Source of the DNA: Paenibacillus sp. FSL R5-0766
GTDB taxonomy: Bacteria; Bacillota; Bacilli; Paenibacillales; Paenibacillaceae
Assembly (NCBI RefSeq): GCF_037971845.1
Contig: NZ_CP150227.1
Coordinates: 248,001 to 312,000 of the forward strand
Reading direction: 5' to 3'
DNA: 64,000 nucleotides
The number at the start of each line of letters is the position of its first letter. The stretch's first letter is position 1. Under the pieces are notes generated by a model. The model worked only from the letters and a program-made list of their open reading frames with translations, was not told the DNA's origin and did not search any database. A program made the position numbers and the translations under genes. Below are positions 36,300 through 45,420 of this stretch, piece after piece.

Positions 36300-37904
36300 A
36301 TGATTTTGTCTGAACGAATAAAAAAAGAAACGCCGGAAGCCCATGGGAAAAGGGTTCCGGCATATGCATATGTATGGGTGACCCTCGGGGTGACGCTGCT
36401 AACTTTGCTGTTTCATGCCATCGGCATGAGTGGTGATCTGGTTAATGTTGGGCTTGTATACCTGTTTCCCGTCTTGGTGAGTGCCGTGTACTGGGGAATG
36501 GGACCAGCTGTATATGCTGCGAGTATTAGCGTCATTATGTTTGACTTCTTCTTTGTACCGCCATATCTGAGCTTCACGGTTGAGGATTTGAGATATCTCA
36601 TCTCCTTTGTTGTGTATCTTGCGGTGGCGATCCTGACAGCCAGTCTTGCAGGTCGATTGCGACAACAGCTGGAGATGGTAAAAGCACGTGAAGCTACGAC
36701 TAACTCCCTGTACGCATTGAGTCGTCAGATGACAGCCATTACGGATCTGAATACGTTGCAGGTTAACATTGCAACCCAGGTTTCGCTCACCTTGGGCAAA
36801 CCAGCAGCTGTGTATCTTCCGGATGGGCAGGGGGATCTGCTGGTTACAAGCTCTTCTGCACCCGAATCAGAAGGGGAAAAGGATGGCTGGGGAGATGGAG
36901 AGTCGGAGATTGCCATTGCCAAATGGGTGTATAATCACGGACAGATCGCAGGTAAGGGATCATCCGCTTTACGGGAATCTCCCGGACTTTACGTGCCGCT
37001 ACGCACAGAGGAGCAGATTCATGGCGTGCTCGCCGTGAGCATGGACGCTGGCGAAGTTAATGTACAGCAAGAACAGCTTCGTCTGTTGGAGGCATGCGGT
37101 GGACTGGCCGCAGGTGCTATTGCCCGAGTGAAGTTGGCGGAAGAGGCCCGATTGGCACAGATCACTGCCGAATCGGAGCGCATACGCACAGCGCTGCTGG
37201 ATTCTGTCTCTCATGAATTGCGTACGCCCCTAACCGCCATTATCGGCTCGGCTACGGGACTGCTCGAGAATGATACTCTTTTTACACCCGAGGATCGGAG
37301 AGAATTAACTGGCAACATTCGGGATGGAGCCTTGCGCATGAATCGTCTCGTCACGAATCTGCTGGGTATGGTTCGGCTGGAGAGCGGTATGTTGCAACTG
37401 AACCGGAAATGGTGTGACGTGGAAGATATAATCAGCGTTGTACTGACACAGGTTCGGGAATTCAGTCCCAATCGTAATATTCAAGTTGAACTTCCTGATG
37501 ATCCGGTGTTCATTTTCGGAGATGAAGTGTTGCTGGAGCAGGTGCTGGTCAATATCGTCAGCAACGCCATCAAATATTCGCCTGATGAGAGCCAGATTAT
37601 TATCACTGTGACGAGTGATAAGAGCCCAAGTCAATTGACGATCATGGTGGCTGATCAAGGTATCGGTGTACCGGAAGCGGAAAGAATACGTATATTTGAT
37701 AAGTTCTATCGCTCGGAGTCGACTCAGCATGTCACCGGGACAGGGCTTGGTCTGGCCATCTGCAAAGGCATTGTGGAGGTCCATGGAGGTACCATAGTAG
37801 CAGAGTCGAATTCGGGCGGAGGAACGAGAATACGCATAGATATCCCTATGGAGGCTCACGGACCACGGTTCCCCTATTCAGAACAAGGAGAGGTTGAAGA
37901 ATAA
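36300..37904 (+). CDS. kdpD: KdpD kinase half (DUF4118-GAF-histidine kinase)
   Basis: 534 aa. Four membrane helices of the DUF4118 type lie at ~20-125, a GAF-like domain at ~145-275 and HisKA with H305 in DSVSHELRTPL. HATPase follows with N box NIVSNAIKYSPDE, then DQGIGVP and TGLGLAICKG. Together with the upstream ORF it makes one KdpD equivalent. It begins with ATG directly after the TGA of the sensor half, in the same frame, with no good RBS, so it depends on reinitiation/coupling or on read-through. Phosphorylates KdpE. Confidence 0.93.
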   Translation: MILSERIKKETPEAHGKRVPAYAYVWVTLGVTLLTLLFHAIGMSGDLVNVGLVYLFPVLVSAVYWGMGPAVYAASISVIMFDFFFVPPYLSFTVEDLRYLISFVVYLAVAILTASLAGRLRQQLEMVKAREATTNSLYALSRQMTAITDLNTLQVNIATQVSLTLGKPAAVYLPDGQGDLLVTSSSAPESEGEKDGWGDGESEIAIAKWVYNHGQIAGKGSSALRESPGLYVPLRTEEQIHGVLAVSMDAGEVNVQQEQLRLLEACGGLAAGAIARVKLAEEARLAQITAESERIRTALLDSVSHELRTPLTAIIGSATGLLENDTLFTPEDRRELTGNIRDGALRMNRLVTNLLGMVRLESGMLQLNRKWCDVEDIISVVLTQVREFSPNRNIQVELPDDPVFIFGDEVLLEQVLVNIVSNAIKYSPDESQIIITVTSDKSPSQLTIMVADQGIGVPEAERIRIFDKFYRSESTQHVTGTGLGLAICKGIVEVHGGTIVAESNSGGGTRIRIDIPMEAHGPRFPYSEQGEVEE

Positions 37905-37905
37905 C

Positions 37906-38607
37906 ATGAACGCACCACTAGGGGCTCGCATACTGGTGATCGATGATGAGCCGCAGATTCGCAAATTGCTCAAGGTCACCCTTCAGGCACACCAATTCGA
38001 ACTCCACGAGTGTGGGGATGGCGAAGAGGGCGTTATTCAGGCTAGCATTGTACATCCGGATCTGATCATCCTTGATCTTGGTTTGCCGGGCATGTCCGGT
38101 ATGGAGGTGCTTCGACGGATTCGTGAATGGTCACAAGTGCCGATTATCGTGCTGACAGCCAAGGATCAGGAGGGAGACAAAATTGCCGCGTTGGATGGTG
38201 GTGCAGATGATTATGTAACTAAACCATTCGGGATGGGTGAGTTGGTCGCCCGTATTCGGGTGGCGCTGCGTCATGTAGCCAAAACGACGGATGAGCCCAT
38301 ATTGCGCTTCGGATCACTCACGATTGATCTGGCCCAAAGGCAGGTCGAACTGGAGGGGACTTTGGTCAAATTAACCCCAACGGAATATGAGATGCTGAAG
38401 GTGCTTGCCTCCAATGCAGGGAAAATCATCACTCAGCGCCAGCTTTTGCAGCAAGTATGGGGAGGGCATCATCATGAGTCTGATAGCCATTATCTTCGGG
38501 TATATGTGGGACATCTGCGCAAGAAATTAAATGAAGATCCAACGAATCCGCGATATATTCAGACGGAGCCTGGCATTGGTTATCGCTTTTTGCTCCCTGC
38601 CGAATAA
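37906..38607 (+). CDS. kdpE: KdpE, OmpR-family response regulator
   Basis: A 233-aa transcription factor. The receiver domain (~10-120) has IDDEP, phospho-Asp D57 in ILDLGLPG, LTAKDQ and TKPFGMGEL. The C-terminal winged helix (~140-232) carries LTPTEYEMLKVLASNAGKIITQRQLLQQVWG and YLRVYVGHLRKKL. ATG 37906 follows the kinase TAA by one base; a TTG at 37894 would overlap the kinase. Activates kdp, possibly at the TTTAC boxes before 29099. Confidence 0.95.
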   Translation: MNAPLGARILVIDDEPQIRKLLKVTLQAHQFELHECGDGEEGVIQASIVHPDLIILDLGLPGMSGMEVLRRIREWSQVPIIVLTAKDQEGDKIAALDGGADDYVTKPFGMGELVARIRVALRHVAKTTDEPILRFGSLTIDLAQRQVELEGTLVKLTPTEYEMLKVLASNAGKIITQRQLLQQVWGGHHHESDSHYLRVYVGHLRKKLNEDPTNPRYIQTEPGIGYRFLLPAE

Positions 38608-38684
38608 GGTTTAAGTGCGCGGGGAAATTCTGATAAATGATGCGATGCACGATTCAGCGCGTGAGCGCTATGAAACGAACAAAA

Positions 38685-38717
38685 CACCGTCCCCTTTAGC
38701 AGCAAAGGAAACGGTGC
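38685..38717. terminator. bidirectional terminator between kdpE and melA-like gene
   Basis: CACCGT...CCTTT pairs with AAAGG...ACGGTG around an AGCAGC loop. T-rich or A-rich flanks lie on both sides of the convergent genes. Confidence 0.75.
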
Positions 38718-38724
38718 TTCTATT

Positions 38725-40026
38725 TTATGACGTGTATTTTGGCAACCAGTCGCCGTGAGCCTCAATCAACTCATCACACATCGCTACGATGTCATCAATA
38801 GACAGTTCCGCAGCTGTGTGTGGATCAAGCATAGCGGCATGATAGATATGTTCCTTCTTGCCAGTGATTGCCGCTTCAATTGTCAGCAGTTGCGTGTTGA
38901 TGTTTGTCCGGTTCAGTGCTGCGAGTTGTGGAGGCAGATCCCCAATGTACGTAGGGCTGATTCCTGATCCATCCACCAGACAAGGTACCTCGACACATGC
39001 CTCGCGCGGCAGGTTCGTAATCAGTCCGTTGTTCATGACGTTGCCGCCAATTTTGTACGGGTTATTCGTCTCCATCGCTTCGATAATATGCGATGCGTAT
39101 TCACGGCTGCGGGTATGTTCAATATTTTCGCTGGCAAACAGCTTGGTACGCATTTCTTTCCAGCCTTCAATCTGGTTCACACAGCGGCGTGGATACTCAT
39201 CCAGTGGAATGTTGAAGCGTTCAATCAGCTCCGGATAATTCCGCTTGATGAAGTAAGGGTGGTACTCGGCATTGTGTTCGGAGGATTCCGTTACATAATA
39301 GCCAAAACGCTGCATCAGCTCAAAACGAACCATGTCGTCATGCTGTTCTTTCTGTTTTTCCTTCGCCAAACGTTTAATCTCGGGGTACAGATCCTGCCCG
39401 TCTTTTGTAACTTCGAGCAGCCACGCCATATGATTGATCCCTGCAATCTTAGCCACAACACCTGTCTGATCGATCCCCAGTGCATCAAACAGATGTGGTA
39501 CACATACCTGCACACTATGACACAAACCTACGGTTTTGATCCCACCATGCACATTCATGACGTTAGTAAGCACAGCCATCGGGTTGGTATAGTTCAGGAA
39601 CCACGCATCCGGACATACTTCCTGCATATCTCGGGCAAAATCCAGCATGACCGGAATCGTACGCAGATTACGGAAAATTCCGCCGATACCGAGTGTATCT
39701 GCAATCGTTTGACGCAGTCCATATTTCTTCGGAATCTCGAAGTCCGTAATAGTACATGGATCATATCCACCGACCTGGATGGCGTTGATGACATATTTGG
39801 CTCCGCGCAGCGCTTCTTTGCGGTCATGATATACGTTCACGACGCAACGACTTCCGAGTGAACGGGCCAGACTGGTCAACAAACGCTCTGAATCACTCAA
39901 GCGTTCAGCATCGATATCGAACAATGCCAGCTCAAAATCTTGCAGTGCTTCGGTCATCATGACATCACCCAATACATTTTTAACAAAGACGGTGCTGCCT
40001 GCACCGAGGAACGTAATTTTATTCAT
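38725..40026 (-). CDS. melA: alpha-galactosidase-like glycosidase, GH4
   Basis: 433-aa GH4 enzyme that uses NAD+ and a divalent metal to hydrolyse alpha-galactosides by a redox-elimination route. NAD site: KITFLGAGSTVF. Conserved residues lie in NAIQVGGYDPCTITDFEIP, LNYTNPMAVLTN and GLCHSVQ (metal-binding Cys/His), and GINHMAWLL. The CHS motif group favours the MelA alpha-galactosidase branch over 6-phospho-glycosidases. Start follows CAGGGAGGCTAAACTTAA. Divergent from the AraC regulator at 40229, its probable controller. Confidence 0.9.
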   Translation of the reverse strand: MNKITFLGAGSTVFVKNVLGDVMMTEALQDFELALFDIDAERLSDSERLLTSLARSLGSRCVVNVYHDRKEALRGAKYVINAIQVGGYDPCTITDFEIPKKYGLRQTIADTLGIGGIFRNLRTIPVMLDFARDMQEVCPDAWFLNYTNPMAVLTNVMNVHGGIKTVGLCHSVQVCVPHLFDALGIDQTGVVAKIAGINHMAWLLEVTKDGQDLYPEIKRLAKEKQKEQHDDMVRFELMQRFGYYVTESSEHNAEYHPYFIKRNYPELIERFNIPLDEYPRRCVNQIEGWKEMRTKLFASENIEHTRSREYASHIIEAMETNNPYKIGGNVMNNGLITNLPREACVEVPCLVDGSGISPTYIGDLPPQLAALNRTNINTQLLTIEAAITGKKEHIYHAAMLDPHTAAELSIDDIVAMCDELIEAHGDWLPKYTS

Positions 40027-40228
40027 TTAAGTTTAGCCTCCCTGAAAAATGTTGTACCCCAACTATAGGCCGATTCGGCACATATAACTATGGCTCAAAC
40101 CCTTTCAAATATGTCATAATCCCATTTTTGTTCCCGCTTTCAACTAATATGGAAGCACTTTAGCTGTTATAATATAAATAGACTTAATGAAGAGATAAGC
40201 GGAACGAAGTCAGGATGGAGGGCGAAAA
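40027..40228. promoter_or_regulatory. divergent promoter region of melA and araC-type gene
   Basis: A 202-bp A/T-rich divergent spacer. A TATAAT -10 lies at 40168-40173 for the + strand, without a convincing -35, which suits an activator-dependent promoter. No clear operator repeat was found. Confidence 0.35.
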
Positions 40229-41056
40229 ATGAGTCGCATTGAGATGAATGTGGTTCGCACAGGCTGGACACAGATGGAGCTGATTTTGTTGTTTTTCGGG
40301 TGGGAGGCATGTGATCCTGCGCATTATTGGGGACCGGGTGTACGTGATTCTTACATTGTGCACTACATCCATGAAGGACGGGGTACCGTGTACATGGGGG
40401 ATCAGGAATACAAGCTTAGCGAGGGACAGGGTTTTGTCATTCTCCCGGACACACTCATTCATTATGAGGCAGATCCGAAGGAGCCCTGGACGTATTCGTG
40501 GTTTGGTTTTAAAGGCGTACAAGCCAAAGCATTCATGCAACGTGCCCAATTGAGCCCGGAGCGCCCGATATATGATGCCCGTGATACGAATACAATGGAG
40601 CATCTGTACTCAGAGATGGTTCAGGCCTCCACGTATTCGGGAGGGGATGTGATGAACCAGAGTCTCTTGTACCGCCTGATGGCAGAATTAATCTCTTCTT
40701 CGCCTGTAGAGGAAGAAATAGGGCAGCTCCTTTCGAACAAAGAGACGTACATCCGGCAGGCAGTGCAGTTTATGGAGAACAGGTACAGCCAGCGGACCTC
40801 CATTCTGGATATTTCCCAAGCTGTGGGGCTGGATCGCACATATCTGTCAGGATTGTTCAAGGAACGATACGGCAAGTCGCTACAGTCATTTTTTCTGGAG
40901 TACCGTATGAATCGTGCTGCTGAACTTCTTCAAAATCCAGTGCTGTCGGTCAGTGAAGTGGCACATTCGGTTGGTTATACAGACCCATTACTGTTTTCCA
41001 AGATGTTCAAGCGAGTGACGGGGGTGTCTCCAAAGGGTTCGAGAAATCGAGATTAG
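40229..41056 (+). CDS. AraC-family regulator with cupin sensor
   Basis: 275-aa regulator. The N-terminal ~145 residues resemble the AraC sugar-binding cupin (HYWGPGVRDSYIVHYIHEGRGTVYMGDQEYKLSEGQGFVILPD). The C-terminal ~100 hold two HTH motifs (ILDISQAVGLDRTYLSGLFKER; SVSEVAHSVGYTDPLLFSKMFK) with G.SPKGSR at the end. RBS: GATGGAGGGCG. The divergent position suggests it activates the GH4 gene in response to an alpha-galactoside, which is inference. Confidence 0.9.
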   Translation: MSRIEMNVVRTGWTQMELILLFFGWEACDPAHYWGPGVRDSYIVHYIHEGRGTVYMGDQEYKLSEGQGFVILPDTLIHYEADPKEPWTYSWFGFKGVQAKAFMQRAQLSPERPIYDARDTNTMEHLYSEMVQASTYSGGDVMNQSLLYRLMAELISSSPVEEEIGQLLSNKETYIRQAVQFMENRYSQRTSILDISQAVGLDRTYLSGLFKERYGKSLQSFFLEYRMNRAAELLQNPVLSVSEVAHSVGYTDPLLFSKMFKRVTGVSPKGSRNRD

Positions 41057-41146
41057 ATGCATCTAGTGTTTCAAATTTAAAAGAAAAGTTTTGATCATTA
41101 TTCGTCATCCCGCCATACTGATACAGAAGTGTAATTGAATATGTGG

Positions 41147-41316
41147 AACTTGGTGCTTTGCCCGTCAGGGTGGAAAATTAATAGGGATGTCCGGTGTAAT
41201 ACCGGCGCGGTCCCGCCACTGTAACAGAGGAGTCAGGTAGCGATAATCCACTGGTAAAGCCGGGAAGGAGCTGCAAGTGTCGATGATTCTGGAGCCAGGA
41301 GACCTGCCAGGTTTAA
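41147..41316 (+). ncRNA. cobalamin (B12) riboswitch
   Basis: The class-defining conserved segments are present in order: a GGTGC-type start, the AGGGATG.CCGGTG region, then GCGCGGTCCCGCCACTGT (core, containing the GCCACTG box), AAGCCGGGAAGGAGC, and CCAGGAGACCTGCC at the 3' side. The P1 ends pair (AACTTGG with CCAGGTTT). Such elements turn off B12 synthesis or transport genes when adenosylcobalamin is present. A terminator at 41391 is its expression platform. The only gene after it is a permease remnant. Confidence 0.93.
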
Positions 41317-41390
41317 CAAACACAGTAGTACCCTACGGGAGATAGGAAGGTGTTTAGAGAGCATGACTTTTTCTGAAATTCTGTTTATTT

Positions 41391-41434
41391 AAGGCGTCCT
41401 CATCCAGTAACACGGAGAGGGACGCTTTTTTTTG
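41391..41434 (+). terminator. riboswitch expression-platform terminator
   Basis: GCGTCCT (41394-41400) pairs with GGGACGC (41419-41425), followed by eight T, about 75 nt after the aptamer. This fits a transcriptional off-switch. A possible 9-codon ORF in the leader (from ATG near 41363) is not convincing. Confidence 0.8.
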
Positions 41435-41519
41435 ATAGAATTTATAAGTTTTCAGCGGAGCTGTGGACGGAGAACATCATGGCACATACATAAAGTTTTG
41501 GGGAAGGACGTTTGAGCAC

Positions 41520-41624
41520 TTGAGCAGATATATCGTTAAGCGTTTATTACAACTGGTTGTCGTATTGTTCGGCATCACGTTCCTGCTAACCTACCTGTCT
41601 CCTGGAGAAAGTCTGTCAGGATAA
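41520..41624 (+). pseudogene. N-terminal remnant of a DppB/NikB-like ABC permease
   Basis: TTG at 41520 opens 34 residues (MSRYIVKRLLQLVVVLFGIT...LLTYLSPGE...) ending in TAA. SRYIVKRLL..L.V.LFGIT.L.F/TYL.PGE is the standard first-helix opening of peptide/nickel-type permeases of ~310 aa. GGGGAAGGACG precedes it. The rest of the permease and any transporter partners are absent, and the sequence after 41624 shows no homology in any frame. It looks like the stump of a deleted riboswitch-controlled transporter operon. Confidence 0.75.
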
Positions 41625-42034
41625 TACTAATGTGCGGGTTTTCTTTATAGTCTAAGTAAGGTTATAAAATGAGAATGATGCAAGAAGGGTTACGCCAGAA
41701 GTCCATAGATGACTTTCAGAGTAACCCTTTTGTTGTATAACAGGCATGTTGTGTGTAGTTGGAACATGATAAGCAATAGCTTATGAATGCTTCATCGTAT
41801 GTCGTTCAGTGCACCTATGTCATTCAGTACATCGTAGTTTTGTGAAGGCTGTATAGTATTTTATCTGGCCCCTCAGGGTTATTTCATCATATATTTATTG
41901 ATTGCTTCATGGGTGAATATCGCTATAAAGGCAGTCAGTTTTATTTTGGAGAGGTACTCCGCATATAGACTCTTCTGTCCACATGTGGTTGGCTACATAT
42001 GCTTAGCCAGTCGTGCTGACATGAGAGATTCAAA
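41625..42034. other. 410-bp non-coding interval after the permease remnant
   Basis: No gene was recognised. It holds one clear terminator hairpin (41685-41735), probably inherited from the lost operon, and otherwise A/T-rich sequence. A weak GGCT/AGCC hairpin near 41994-42010 might end the - strand surface-protein gene. Confidence 0.6.
41685..41735 (+). terminator. intrinsic terminator beyond permease remnant
   Basis: AAGGGTTAC (41685-41693) pairs with GTAACCCTT (41721-41729), with an inner GAAGTC/GACTTTC pairing, followed by TTTGTTG. Likely the old operon's end. Confidence 0.75.
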
Positions 42035-45000
42035 CTAGTGTGGTACTTGGGATTGGAAGTCATTCCGGCTGGACTGATCAGCATGATAAAAGACAATGTC
42101 GCCATCCTTCAGCGGCCAGGTTCTGTCTTGACTGTCTGTTGGCGTTTTGTTGAAACCTTCCATCTGCCATTGATTCATCAGTGGTGCATGAATGTATTGC
42201 AGATGGGGCGCCTCTGTATTTCCATTCCGCAGGCTCTCCATGTTGAAGTTGACCACGATATAACCATTCTTTAGAAAAATATCTGATTTTTCATCCAGCT
42301 GATCTTGTCGGGCGAGGGGTTCGAGATCCGTACCTTTTGGTACGGCATATACATCGGCCGGCAAGCTGTACTCCCCGTACCAGCGTTGGATTGCTGCGTT
42401 GGCCCGGTCCACGTTGACTCCGGAAGGTATGTCCGTTTTGGGCCCAATGAGTGTCCGAATCGGAGCAGACAGGATCATCCAGTCATAACGACCTGCCCAT
42501 GTTTTTTGATGAGAGGTCTGATCGACCAGGCGAACCATATGTTCTGCCAACGTACGCTGGTTGCGTTCTTCCGCTGACAGTTCATAACTATACTGATAAC
42601 GCGCTGTATCGCCTAACTCTGTGCCGGGTACATTACGAAGCCGGGAGTTCAGGACAACAAATCGTTTCTCCAGATCCTGTGCCGATCCGATACGGATCAG
42701 GCGTTCCTGACCTCGATGGTAGTACAGATCAACTTCTTGCCGGGAGGACCCGTCTTTGCTTACAAAAGAAAAAGTTGGTGTTATGCGAATACCATCCTGC
42801 TTGCCAAACATATTGCCCTTGGTCTTTAGATCAAACTTGAAATGATATCCTGTCTTCACAGTTGCGTTAGCGAATCCCTGCACCGGATGGCTTCCTGGTC
42901 GGATGGGCAATACAAATGGAGCCAGGTTACCTCGCGGATCACCATCAATGCTATTCATCCCGGTCCAGTAGCTATAGCCCGTTGGTTCGGGACTACCCAA
43001 TCGCTTGCGAAATACATTTTCCCAATTGTAATCAGTGATATCAGTGACGTGAAAATCATATAACCTTCCGATAACATCTACCGGCACGGTGTCTGCTGCA
43101 ACATGATGTGCCAGATTGGTATTGGCATCCTGTTGCTCGGTAAAGTTTGCAGGTGCATTCTCTGCAATATTGCGGAATGCAATGTGATATTTGCCTTCGT
43201 CTACCCATACAGGCAGATAGAATGTGGTGTCCAGTTGGTTAACCGGAATATCAACCCATGTCTTGGCGGGGATAAACTGACTCCGGTCAGCGTTGTAGAC
43301 ATCAAACGGGAATTGCACCTGTTTGATTCGAAAATATTTGGCATAGTCCCGATTTCCATAACCGGGATAACTCGCTGCGTCCAAGTGCTGCCCCGATGTG
43401 GGAATTCGCACAATGAACGGTCGTTCCAGAATGAGTGCAGCGCTGGTTGGGTCCGGTACGGTTTTCTGATTATGCGGCTGATCATCCGATACCCAGGCGT
43501 AGTTGACGACAGGGGTGTGTACCGTGACCGTGTTGATGCCGTTAATCGGTAATATTTTATTGGCGCCGCCATTCACGTTACCTGGTAGCAAATCATAATA
43601 GATTTCACCAGAGCTTGTGGTATTTGCTTTATTCAGCAGGGAATTGCTGATCATATTACCCGGTTTGTACAGCACATCACGCCCAATCGTCGTTGGATTA
43701 GGAATGTTGGATGGTGTTGGCCCATCTTTGGTTGCTTCCACATCATTCATAATGGTTGTGTTGTTGAATTTCACCAAATCATTCTTCACTTTACTTTGAG
43801 GTGTGTTGGATTCAGCCATTCCTTTTAAACGTGATGTATCATCAGGCACACTGGGAGGTTGGTTCAAACCACCTGTTAATTTGGGTGGAGTATATGAGAT
43901 TGAAGTGGTTTGCCCTGGTTGTACATGGCTTTCTACGGATTCATCATTTTTAGACTCCAGTGTTGGTGGTGTATATCCTGCAGGACTCATCGTAACGGTC
44001 TCTCCAGGCAAAGCATAATTGTTCATGGTTGCTTTAGCGATCTTGTATACTTCCAGATTGTTAATTTTCCAGTAGGAGTAGTCTCTTGTGATCTGGAAGT
44101 TGTATGGCTTGGGTACCGTGTCGTTCGCGGGTACAGGTGGCCCTGGTGTACAACCATCATCATCACATTCCTCTGGTCCAGGTACTGTCCACTCTCTGTC
44201 GTACGAGATTGTGACATTACAGTTGTATGTAACTTTACCGCTCATTTTCGCCCAAGCTTGTTTAAACAGATAATTGTCAGCAAAGGCATTTGTGTAGAGT
44301 GATTCGGAAGTAGGTATTCCTTTTAACACATTGAATGTCTCAATATCTCTGTTATCTGACTTAATAACACCGTTGGCATTTGGATCGAGATCATTCATGC
44401 TCATGATGGTTCCAGCAGAAGGTGGTCCAATCGTTGGCGTGCAACCTCCACCACCGCCCCCGTTACCGTCGCCCTCGCCAGTACCTGGGTTCTCGTCAAC
44501 ACCAATGTTTGTTGTGGTAGTTAACTGAAATCCATCTTTCTTCCACAGTACGGTGATGGTTGTAGTTCCCCTACTGACAGCTTGAACTACTCCGGAGTTA
44601 CTAACGGTAGCGACACCGGGATTGGATGATTCCCATGTGGTTGTACCACCGCTGCCAGTGTTTACATTGGTCTCCGCTCCAAAGTTTCCATCTCCAGTTT
44701 TCGTTTTGATCGTTGCATTCAATTGTTTGGACTGGTTCAAGCTAAGTTGCCCGCCAGCGGTAAGGTTGATCTCTTTTGTTATTTCGGCAACGGCCCGCCA
44801 ATATATATCCGTATTGAATATGTAGTCGGCAGAAAATTTAGGTGGATTATAGGGTCTGTGGGCTGTTGGTTCAATAGCACCTCCGATTTGCATCGTAAAT
44901 TTTACTGCATCACCTGTGAAACTATCTACGCTCACCAAAATAGGTTCACCCGAAGTATAGTAATCTTTATTGTCCATATACATTGGTTTTAGTGAAGCAG

Positions 45001-45400
45001 ATTTGAATTCAGAGCTATGATGTGGTTCACCAAGCTTATCTGTATATGCAGTTGGCTTGTAGACTGGTTTGTCTAAAGGAAGATTGATACACACCAAGGA
45101 TGAATTGGGTTTATTTGTCGTAGAATTATTTGATAATTCTTGTCCATTACATTCTCCGTCTACTTGCCACTTCATATTATCTAGTTGATATATGTAAATG
45201 CCGATATTACTTGTACCTTTACCTTCGACAGGACTAACTTTCTTTTGAGATTTTGCTGGGGTGGAAGGCTCCCAACGTGGAGCCTCCAAAGGGGGTTTTA
45301 CCCCCGGGCCACCTCCAGCAAGAATAGAAGGAATAGGTGATAATATACTTATTATGAGTAAAGAAATGAATGATTTTTTAAGTACGGAATCGAAACGCAA
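42035..45400 (-). CDS. large secreted protein with bacterial Ig-like (Big_2) domain
   Basis: 1121 aa from a TTG start with AAAGGGTG 8 nt upstream. A signal peptide (VLKKSFISLLIISILSPIPSILA) is followed by a Pro-rich stretch. A Big_2-like Ig domain lies at ~255-310 (TTTWESSNPGVATVSNSGVVQAVSRGTTTITV). After it comes a Gly-rich stretch with a GGGGGG run and a Cys, next to a CDDDGCTPGPP-type segment, and then ~700 residues of beta-rich sequence I do not recognise. No sortase or SLH anchor was seen. It is 20 bp downstream of the SLH gene in one operon, so the two may form a surface complex. Confidence 0.8.
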   Translation of the reverse strand: MRFDSVLKKSFISLLIISILSPIPSILAGGGPGVKPPLEAPRWEPSTPAKSQKKVSPVEGKGTSNIGIYIYQLDNMKWQVDGECNGQELSNNSTTNKPNSSLVCINLPLDKPVYKPTAYTDKLGEPHHSSEFKSASLKPMYMDNKDYYTSGEPILVSVDSFTGDAVKFTMQIGGAIEPTAHRPYNPPKFSADYIFNTDIYWRAVAEITKEINLTAGGQLSLNQSKQLNATIKTKTGDGNFGAETNVNTGSGGTTTWESSNPGVATVSNSGVVQAVSRGTTTITVLWKKDGFQLTTTTNIGVDENPGTGEGDGNGGGGGGCTPTIGPPSAGTIMSMNDLDPNANGVIKSDNRDIETFNVLKGIPTSESLYTNAFADNYLFKQAWAKMSGKVTYNCNVTISYDREWTVPGPEECDDDGCTPGPPVPANDTVPKPYNFQITRDYSYWKINNLEVYKIAKATMNNYALPGETVTMSPAGYTPPTLESKNDESVESHVQPGQTTSISYTPPKLTGGLNQPPSVPDDTSRLKGMAESNTPQSKVKNDLVKFNNTTIMNDVEATKDGPTPSNIPNPTTIGRDVLYKPGNMISNSLLNKANTTSSGEIYYDLLPGNVNGGANKILPINGINTVTVHTPVVNYAWVSDDQPHNQKTVPDPTSAALILERPFIVRIPTSGQHLDAASYPGYGNRDYAKYFRIKQVQFPFDVYNADRSQFIPAKTWVDIPVNQLDTTFYLPVWVDEGKYHIAFRNIAENAPANFTEQQDANTNLAHHVAADTVPVDVIGRLYDFHVTDITDYNWENVFRKRLGSPEPTGYSYWTGMNSIDGDPRGNLAPFVLPIRPGSHPVQGFANATVKTGYHFKFDLKTKGNMFGKQDGIRITPTFSFVSKDGSSRQEVDLYYHRGQERLIRIGSAQDLEKRFVVLNSRLRNVPGTELGDTARYQYSYELSAEERNQRTLAEHMVRLVDQTSHQKTWAGRYDWMILSAPIRTLIGPKTDIPSGVNVDRANAAIQRWYGEYSLPADVYAVPKGTDLEPLARQDQLDEKSDIFLKNGYIVVNFNMESLRNGNTEAPHLQYIHAPLMNQWQMEGFNKTPTDSQDRTWPLKDGDIVFYHADQSSRNDFQSQVPH

Positions 45401-45420
45401 TGCGAATCACCCTTTTGAAA

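Noticed and set aside
39088..39861. 257-codon + strand open frame
   Set aside because: Antisense to the GH4 gene, which has all family motifs; no domain in the frame.
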